Part shown: positions 7,451 to 12,591 of the stretch, piece after piece | Layout: every line of letters starts with the position of its first letter | Position numbering within the stretch: position 1 is the stretch's first letter | NCBI GenBank assembly: GCA_021812265.1 | Contig: JAKAOI010000013.1 | Span: 1-14,941, forward strand | Direction of reading: 5' to 3' | DNA length: 14,941 bases | DNA from: Chloroflexota bacterium | GTDB lineage: Bacteria > Chloroflexota > Ktedonobacteria > Ktedonobacterales > JACDGC01 | Translations under genes and position numbers: made by a program | Notes under the pieces: generated by a model | Told to the model about the DNA's origin: nothing | What the model saw: the letters and a program-made list of their open reading frames with translations, nothing else | Database searches by the model: none

Positions 7451-7678
7451 TTATTGGCGATTTCTCCAAACGATTCGCCCGCGTGAAAGATCATATGGCG
7501 ATAATTCCAAACGAACTTTATCCCCTGGAACTACCTTCAAATAATTCATTCGCATCTTGCCTGCTAACGTAGCTATTACTGTATGATCTTCCTGACCATT
7601 CAGTTTTACTCTAAACATTGTGTTAGGAAGAGACTCAATGACCGTGCCTTCCACTTCAATTACGTCATGTTTTGGCAT
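7451..7678 (-). CDS. infA: Translation initiation factor IF-1
   Basis: IF-1 binds the A site of the 30S subunit and helps IF-2 and IF-3 select the initiator tRNA. The 75-residue protein is a single S1/OB-fold domain: [20 protein letters not shown], then [20 protein letters not shown], then [24 protein letters not shown]. Length and start fit the family; the initiator ATG is preceded by GAAAGAAAAGG. Its placement between map and rpmJ is standard, but both flanking gaps are unusually long (583 and 268 nt), so it may be transcribed from its own promoter. Confidence 0.98.
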   Translation of the reverse strand: MPKHDVIEVEGTVIESLPNTMFRVKLNGQEDHTVIATLAGKMRMNYLKVVPGDKVRLELSPYDLSRGRIVWRNRQ

Positions 7679-7701
7679 GTCTGTTTTGTTACCTTTTCTT
7701 T

Positions 7702-7726
7702 CCCTTCACCGGCCTTTTCGCAGGCC
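7702..7726 (-). promoter_or_regulatory. Hairpin and GGCCGGTGAAGGG motif upstream of infA
   Basis: On the minus strand GGCCT, loop GCGAAA and AGGCC form a perfect 5-bp stem (7726-7711); its 3' arm leads into GGTGAAGGG. The 13-mer GGCCGGTGAAGGG is identical to the one before rpmJ. The motif ends 23 nt before the infA ATG, upstream of the closer AAAAGG. A shared RNA-level control element, or a duplicated leader, is possible. Confidence 0.4.
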
Positions 7727-8008
7727 CGCTTTTCCGGAGCATGATGATGTAGACTTGTTTCTGCGGCGCTCGGCGCGCAACATACCATATAAAGCCTGCC
7801 TCATACGGTGACGATGCGCTCTAGGCAAACCTACAAGCTTCTTGGAGCAAGCCCCAACCGTGTTCGTCTACACGTCAAAATGTTTTTGCAGTATTGAGAT
7901 TGCGGCTTACCCTGCCGCGCTGCCCGCCATTGCGAGTAATGCGGCGTTTATTTCTTTTGCAAAAGGCAAGGGAACATACCACTTTCCGCTCATACCACTA
8001 ACCTACGA

Positions 8009-8038
8009 ATTATATACGAAAAATTGGACAAACCGCAA
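8009..8038 (-). promoter_or_regulatory. Candidate infA promoter
   Basis: On the minus strand a TTGCGG (8038-8033) and a perfect TATAAT (8014-8009) are separated by 18 nt. The -10 box matches consensus and the -35 box matches half of it. Transcription would start near 8002 and give an infA leader of about 320 nt. The long spacing after map makes a separate promoter here reasonable. Confidence 0.4.
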
Positions 8039-8261
8039 GACATACGGCATTTTTACTATGCCACTTTTCATTAGTGTATACATATCACACAAATTTACCG
8101 GATAATATACTCGGCAACATTGGAAATACACCAATGCACACCTGTATTTTCCTGCTATATGTATTCTATACAATACACCGTATTTCTAAACGCTTTCCCT
8201 AGATATGAAAAGAGGAGTGTGAGATATACCTTGGTTCGCCAAACCATACCTTCAGTAGCGT

Positions 8262-9035
8262 TTAACGCGGCAAGGTTAATATCTGCGGCCCAGTTTCTGT
8301 AATCGCCACGGTATGCTCAAAATACGCCGACCAGCTTTTATCCGCCGTTACTACAGTCCAGTGATCGCTAAGTACTCGTGTGCCTGCTTTTCCCGCATTT
8401 ACCATTGGCTCAATAGCAAGAACCATACCGGCTTTTAAAACGAGATTTGCCATATCCTTAGCGACATAATTCGGCACCAGCGGATCTTCATGCATCGTTC
8501 TTCCCACACCATGACCGGTGTAATGCCGAACCACACTGCAGCCGTTTGCTTCCACATATTCTTGCACTGCGCGGCCGATATCCTGCAAATAATTTCCGGG
8601 AACTGCCTGCGCGATACCAACTTCGCGCGCTTTATAGGTTACATCAATTAAATGCTGCGATTTAGGGGAAATTTTACCTACCGGCACAGTTAACCCAGAA
8701 TCGCCGACCCAGCCATTAAAGCTGGCCCCAAAATCCAACGAGATGATATCCCCTTCTTTTAATATCCGTTTTCCGGGGATGCCGTGCACAATTTCATCAT
8801 TCACCGAAGCGCAGATGACGCCGGGATATGGAGGAACGCCGGGTTGTATCACATAATTTTTAAAACAGCTTACCCCGCCTCGGCGAGCCAATTCGGCCTC
8901 GGCCATTTGATCTAACTCTTCAGTTGCAATTCCGGGTTTCACTGCTGCTGCTAATATCTGCAATATCTCTGCGACATGCGCGCCGGCGTTGCGCATTTTT
9001 TCTATTTGGCTGGCAGACTTTAATATAATCGCCAT
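8262..9035 (-). CDS. map: Type I methionine aminopeptidase
   Basis: Removes the initiator methionine from new proteins. From the chosen start the protein has 257 residues, and all five metal ligands are present: D101 (SLDFGA), D112 (VGDSGL), H175 (GHGVG), E209 (AIEPM) and E240 (YFEHT). The substrate-contacting H84 is in EIVHGIP. It lacks the N-terminal SEC-C zinc extension seen in some type I enzymes. The frame is open nine codons further up, but the Met before AIILKSASQIEKMRNAG gives the normal N terminus and has a GAGAG eight nt upstream, so I start at 9035. It follows adk after a 96-nt gap holding a strong hairpin, in the common secY-adk-map-infA order minus secY. Confidence 0.97.
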   Translation of the reverse strand: MAIILKSASQIEKMRNAGAHVAEILQILAAAVKPGIATEELDQMAEAELARRGGVSCFKNYVIQPGVPPYPGVICASVNDEIVHGIPGKRILKEGDIISLDFGASFNGWVGDSGLTVPVGKISPKSQHLIDVTYKAREVGIAQAVPGNYLQDIGRAVQEYVEANGCSVVRHYTGHGVGRTMHEDPLVPNYVAKDMANLVLKAGMVLAIEPMVNAGKAGTRVLSDHWTVVTADKSWSAYFEHTVAITETGPQILTLPR

Positions 9036-9064
9036 CGTTATAACTCTCTTCTTTTCCAACAAAC

Positions 9065-9097
9065 ACTACTGCCTGACCTAGTTGTTCAGGCAGTAGT
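9065..9097. promoter_or_regulatory. Perfect 12-bp hairpin between adk and map
   Basis: ACTACTGCCTGA (9065-9076), a 9-nt loop and TCAGGCAGTAGT (9086-9097) form a perfect stem. There is no T-run on either strand, so it is not a classical terminator. It begins about 30 nt upstream of the map start and 31 nt past the adk stop. It could be an mRNA processing or stability element, an attenuator, or a DNA operator. Confidence 0.6.
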
Positions 9098-9131
9098 ATC
9101 ATATCATATTTCCGGATATCACAGATCTTTC

Positions 9132-9794
9132 TTATGCTACAAATTCAGATTGCAATCCCATAGCTTCAAAAATATCGGCGCTTACTTTGGTAATCGGCTG
9201 ATCTCCATCCACTTCAATCAGTTTTTTTTGCGCGCGATAAAAATGCGTAACTTGTATGGTTTGCTGAAAGAAAATATGTAAACGGTGCTTAATATTTTCT
9301 GGGTTATCATCAGACCGCTGAATAAGTTTGCTGCCGTCGATATCGCATATTCCGGCAGTTATCGGCGGTTTACTGCGAATATTGTAAACATGTTGATGCG
9401 CCTCGCACACATACCGGTTCAATAGACGATCCAGCAGTTTTTCTTGAGGAACATTCAAATAGATAGCATAATCTATCGTCTTTTGCATTTGCGGCAGCGC
9501 CTGATCCAATGCTTGCGCTTGGTCGCGTGTGCGAGGAAAGCCATCCAGCGCTACGCCGCTGGAATATTCCGGTTCACTTAACAACGCCAGTATGAGATGA
9601 ATCGTCAGAGAGTCTGGCACCAGATCTCCGCGATCGATATACGATTTTGCCTGCATTCCAAGTTCTGTGCCATTTTGAATGGCAGAGCGAAATATATCCC
9701 CGCTGGATACATGCCGCAATCCCAATCTTTCAACTAACAGACTTGCTTGGGTCCCCTTGCCCGACCCTTGGGCGCCAATAATAATGAGGTTCAT
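9132..9794 (-). CDS. adk: Adenylate kinase
   Basis: Interconverts ATP plus AMP with two ADP in the cytoplasm. The 220-residue protein is the long-LID form: P-loop GAQGSGKGT at residues 7-15, AMP-binding SSGDIFR at 30-36, DGFPRTRDQAQAL at 84-96, and a LID domain at about 127-163. The LID carries C130, H133, C150 and D153, a Cys-x2-His/Cys-x2-Asp set that fits a zinc site. The usual GRRV at the start of the LID is NRYV here, so one of the paired arginines is replaced by tyrosine; R160 and R171 match the other catalytic arginines. A strong GGGAGG eight nt before the ATG supports the start. secY, its usual upstream partner, is absent; adk heads the cluster behind its own promoter region. Confidence 0.97.
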   Translation of the reverse strand: MNLIIIGAQGSGKGTQASLLVERLGLRHVSSGDIFRSAIQNGTELGMQAKSYIDRGDLVPDSLTIHLILALLSEPEYSSGVALDGFPRTRDQAQALDQALPQMQKTIDYAIYLNVPQEKLLDRLLNRYVCEAHQHVYNIRSKPPITAGICDIDGSKLIQRSDDNPENIKHRLHIFFQQTIQVTHFYRAQKKLIEVDGDQPITKVSADIFEAMGLQSEFVA

Positions 9795-9802
9795 TCGTTT
9801 TT

Positions 9803-9941
9803 CCTCCCTTTACATCCACAAAAAAACAGCCTCGCGGATGTTCCGCGTATTTGACGCCACGCTGCGTCAAAAAAACATAGTGTCGTGGTAAGCGTCACGA
9901 CATAACGGATCCACATTGGAGCGATGGTTATGTGAAACCAT
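9803..9941 (-). promoter_or_regulatory. Structured adk leader with two hairpin-U7 units
   Basis: In transcript order on the minus strand: hairpin ATGGTT/AACCAT (9941-9924) at the expected 5' end; hairpin TGTCGTG/CACGACA (9902-9881), then 5 nt and seven Ts (9875-9869); hairpin TTTGACGC/GCGTCAAA (9871-9850), whose 5' arm takes up part of that T-run; hairpin CGCGGA/TCCGCG (9847-9833), then 6 nt and seven Ts (9826-9820); then the ribosome binding site (9809-9803). The T-runs start 5-6 nt after the stems, so these are weak terminators if they are terminators. Tandem terminators for the upstream gene, or an attenuator for adk-map, would both explain it. Confidence 0.5.
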
Positions 9942-9949
9942 TTTGTCTT

Positions 9950-10002
9950 ATTATACGTCATTTCGCGGATTTTGTATACATCTACCTTGAACGCTTAGTC
10001 AA
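9950..10002 (-). promoter_or_regulatory. Overlapping candidate adk promoters
   Basis: Two sigma-70-like arrangements share one box on the minus strand. The first is TTGACT (10002-9997), 18 nt, TATACA (9978-9973). The second is TATACA (9978-9973) as -35, 17 nt, and a perfect TATAAT (9955-9950). The second would start near 9943, just at the 5' hairpin of the leader. It lies upstream of adk and after the MMPL stop, so it can drive the ribosomal cluster. The remaining spacer at 10003-10112 shows nothing I can name, including no terminator for the MMPL gene. Confidence 0.55.
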
Positions 10003-10112
10003 TATTTGCGCGAATGATTTCCCCACAACTTGACGGATTTATGCCACAATTTGCAGCCATTGGCAGGATTGCTTACGGCGGCGTTGATCTGTGATACGGC
10101 GCGGATACAGGA

Positions 10113-12419
10113 TTAGCCAACTTTTGGCTTTCCAAAAGGAAACCACCAGTTCCATTTACCCAGCAGCTCCATAGTTGCAGGAACCAATAGGGTGCGAATA
10201 ATAGCGGCGTCAATAAAAATTGCCGCAGCCATGCCTAACCCAATTTCTTTTGCCGCCAGCATAGTTGTAAAGGTTATAGCGCCGGCGACAATAATCATAA
10301 TGAGAGCAGCGCTGGTGATAATGCCTGCGGTTTTCTCCAGCCCCACTGCAATAGCAAGACGGTTATTGCCAGTATTCAGCCATTCTTCACGGATACGGCT
10401 AAGCAAAAACACCTCATAATCCATTGAAAAGCCAAATAACACACAGAATAGTAAAACCGGAATAGTATCTTCAACAAATCCTTCACCGGTAAATTGAAGC
10501 AAATTGGCAAAATTTCCCCACTGAAATACCCACACCAAAACACCATACGCCGCCGCGATTGATAACAAATTCATTACCACAGCTTTAATCGGAAGCAAAA
10601 TGGAACGAAACAGCAATGTTAGAGTTAAAAATGTTGTAATAAGAATGAAAAGAATCGCTTTGGGAAAATTTCCATATAGATAATTATTAAAATCTACTGA
10701 AAACGCCTGAACGCCACCAACAAAAATGGAAACCGCTGCAAATTCATTATGCAAATGATTTCTGAACAACCCAACAAGAGCTTTTCCTTCCGGACTATCT
10801 AACTTGGTATTTGTATATACTGTAACCATAGTTACTCCGCCACTCGCATTAGTTGCGACAAATTGCTGCAGCGCCGGAATTGCTTTATATGCTCCGGTTA
10901 GATACGCCTGCATCAATTCTTGGGAACTTATTGCCGGATAGCCGGATACTTGCGGAAGGCTCATAATACTATATACTGCTGTAACGTTTTTTTGCGCCGC
11001 CAGCCATTGCGATACAGTTGCAATGCGCTGCAGCGAATCTGCGGTAAAAATATCTGACCCATTATTATTACGCATAATAATATAAAACGCTGATTGTGAT
11101 TCTAACGGATATTGCTGCTGTAATATAGTATATCCTTGTCTTGCGGATGCGTCCTTTGGCAAACTATCCACTCCAGGCGTACCAATAATCAGTTTCATTG
11201 CCGGAAAACTCAGAATACTCAACAACACCATAACGCCCAAAATAATAGTAACCGGGCGTTTCATCACCTGCATTGCAAATGCATGCCAAAAATTGCTTTT
11301 TTGCGCATTATCCGATGAAATTTGCGCAGATGTATGAAAAAATGGAATCTTCAGTGAATCTATTCTATGCCCCAATACGCTAAGCGCAGCGGGAACAAAG
11401 GTGAGAGAGCCAAGCAGCGCAATAGCCACAACAGAAACGCCGCCCAACGCTAAAGATGTCATCACCGGAATGTTGAAGAACAACATCGACGCAAATCCGA
11501 TAATAACAGTAATGCCGCTAAATAAAATCGCCTCACCGGAAGTTGCCTCTGTCCACGAAATAGCCTCTAGTATTGTTCTTCCCCGCGCAATTTCTTCACG
11601 AAATCGGCGAATATACAGCAAACTATAGTCAATAGAAAGCCCCAAACCTGCAATAGAAGCTATGCTAAGCACAGAAACATTGGTGGTATAGCGCAGCGCA
11701 ATGAAGTATACAATTGCCAGCGCAATCGGCACAGCAATACCGGCCAGCATAATTGGTATAAACGCCGCTATAAGCGCGCCAAATACTACAATCAGCACAA
11801 TCAGCGCTATTGGAAACACTGCGCTGTCGGCTTTCTCGATATCAGATTGCGCAATCTGATTTAACTGGCTGTATGTTGCTGCGTCTCCCGTTAGATACGC
11901 CTTTGCCGGAGAAGCCGCTGCGCCTTGCGGTAAAATACGCTGAAATGCGGGAATTTGCTGCTCTAAATCGTCAATAGAACTGTGAAATGCTATAGTTAAC
12001 ATCACTGTTTTATTATCTGCGCCGGCGGGAGAAATGAGGACTGCGTATACTTTTGGAAATTGTTTGGCCCGCGCGATAAACATCTGTATTTCAGTTTGAA
12101 ACGCAGGATCTGTTACCGGGGTATCAGATGATTGAAATACTACTTCTGCCTGAGAAACAGGATAATGCAAGTTTTGTTGTGATATTTGCGCAACGATGTT
12201 TGATTCGCTGTTTGGCAGTGTATAGCCGCCGCCGGTAAGAACACCGGAAACTTTTGCGGCAAATGGCAGCGCCAGCGCCAGTGCGGCAATCCACAGGCTA
12301 ATAATCAGCCAGCGTAAGCGATATATTATTCCGCCAATATTCCGTCCGATACGGTATGTTTTAGCTGAAACAGATGATTGCAATTCGTTTGGCGGCGCAA
12401 ATGTATTCTTGGTACCCAT
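10113..12419 (-). CDS. MMPL-family RND transporter
   Basis: A 768-residue inner-membrane protein with the internal two-fold repeat of the MMPL/RND superfamily. One N-terminal membrane helix (about 36-56) is followed by an extracytoplasmic domain (about 57-198), a helix bundle (about 200-350), then a helix at 388-408, a second outer domain (409-583) and a second bundle (585-750). The proton-relay Asp-Tyr pairs known from MmpL3 are in place: D264-Y265 in GLSIDYSLLYIRRFREE and D667-Y668 in GFSMDYEVFLLSRIREEW. Members move lipids, hopanoids, siderophores or drugs; the cargo cannot be read here. The start ATG at 12419 has only a GAGG 11 nt upstream. No periplasmic adaptor or outer-membrane channel gene is nearby. 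It takes the place where secY usually precedes adk. Confidence 0.93.
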   Translation of the reverse strand: MGTKNTFAPPNELQSSVSAKTYRIGRNIGGIIYRLRWLIISLWIAALALALPFAAKVSGVLTGGGYTLPNSESNIVAQISQQNLHYPVSQAEVVFQSSDTPVTDPAFQTEIQMFIARAKQFPKVYAVLISPAGADNKTVMLTIAFHSSIDDLEQQIPAFQRILPQGAAASPAKAYLTGDAATYSQLNQIAQSDIEKADSAVFPIALIVLIVVFGALIAAFIPIMLAGIAVPIALAIVYFIALRYTTNVSVLSIASIAGLGLSIDYSLLYIRRFREEIARGRTILEAISWTEATSGEAILFSGITVIIGFASMLFFNIPVMTSLALGGVSVVAIALLGSLTFVPAALSVLGHRIDSLKIPFFHTSAQISSDNAQKSNFWHAFAMQVMKRPVTIILGVMVLLSILSFPAMKLIIGTPGVDSLPKDASARQGYTILQQQYPLESQSAFYIIMRNNNGSDIFTADSLQRIATVSQWLAAQKNVTAVYSIMSLPQVSGYPAISSQELMQAYLTGAYKAIPALQQFVATNASGGVTMVTVYTNTKLDSPEGKALVGLFRNHLHNEFAAVSIFVGGVQAFSVDFNNYLYGNFPKAILFILITTFLTLTLLFRSILLPIKAVVMNLLSIAAAYGVLVWVFQWGNFANLLQFTGEGFVEDTIPVLLFCVLFGFSMDYEVFLLSRIREEWLNTGNNRLAIAVGLEKTAGIITSAALIMIIVAGAITFTTMLAAKEIGLGMAAAIFIDAAIIRTLLVPATMELLGKWNWWFPFGKPKVG

Positions 12420-12483
12420 AAAAATATAAACCTCATAATGGATTTGATATTTTTATGTTACCGGTATGGCTGTGTCGCTGTCA

Positions 12484-12528
12484 CCCTCCGTTTGGAGGGA
12501 AAATAACCTCAGTGGCGCAATTCGCCAC
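12484..12528. promoter_or_regulatory. Tandem hairpins between CheA-like gene and MMPL gene
   Basis: Two perfect stems lie in the 172-nt gap: CCCTCC/GGAGGG with a 4-nt loop (12484-12499) and GTGGCG/CGCCAC with a 5-nt loop (12512-12528). On the minus strand the second is followed by TGAGGTTATTTT, a weak T-rich tract, and is preceded directly by TTGACT, a good -35 box. They may end the kinase transcript or act as an operator for the MMPL gene; neither reading is strong. Confidence 0.4.
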
Positions 12529-12591
12529 AGTCAAATTCCCGATGCAGTCCCATATATTCCACCCGCACGAAAGAACCCGCACATGTACATG

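Larger units (their letters stand above)
7679..8261. other. Long gene-poor spacer between map and infA
   Basis: A 583-nt gap inside a ribosomal operon. The part next to map (about 8040-8220) is AT-rich, with an inverted repeat CATTGG/CCAATG at 8118-8123 and 8131-8136. The middle holds a candidate promoter (8009-8038), and the part next to infA is GC-rich with a hairpin (7702-7726). No protein family is recognisable in any frame, and there is no tRNA-like cloverleaf. Short minus-strand frames of 28 and 32 codons exist but are unsupported. Confidence 0.6.

Noticed and set aside
7702..7804. 32-codon basic minus-strand frame ending just before infA
   Set aside because: No ribosome binding site, no family resemblance, and length within chance expectation; noted only within the spacer finding.
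7842..8105. Plus-strand 87-residue frame in the map-infA spacer
   Set aside because: Opposite in direction to the operon, no ribosome binding site, and no recognisable family; most likely chance in an untranslated spacer.
8240..8262. Hairpin after map as a terminator
   Set aside because: The TGGTT/AACCA stem is only 5 bp and is not followed by a T-run.
9036..9062. Nine-codon N-terminal extension of map
   Set aside because: The downstream Met gives the normal type I N terminus and has a better-placed purine-rich stretch.
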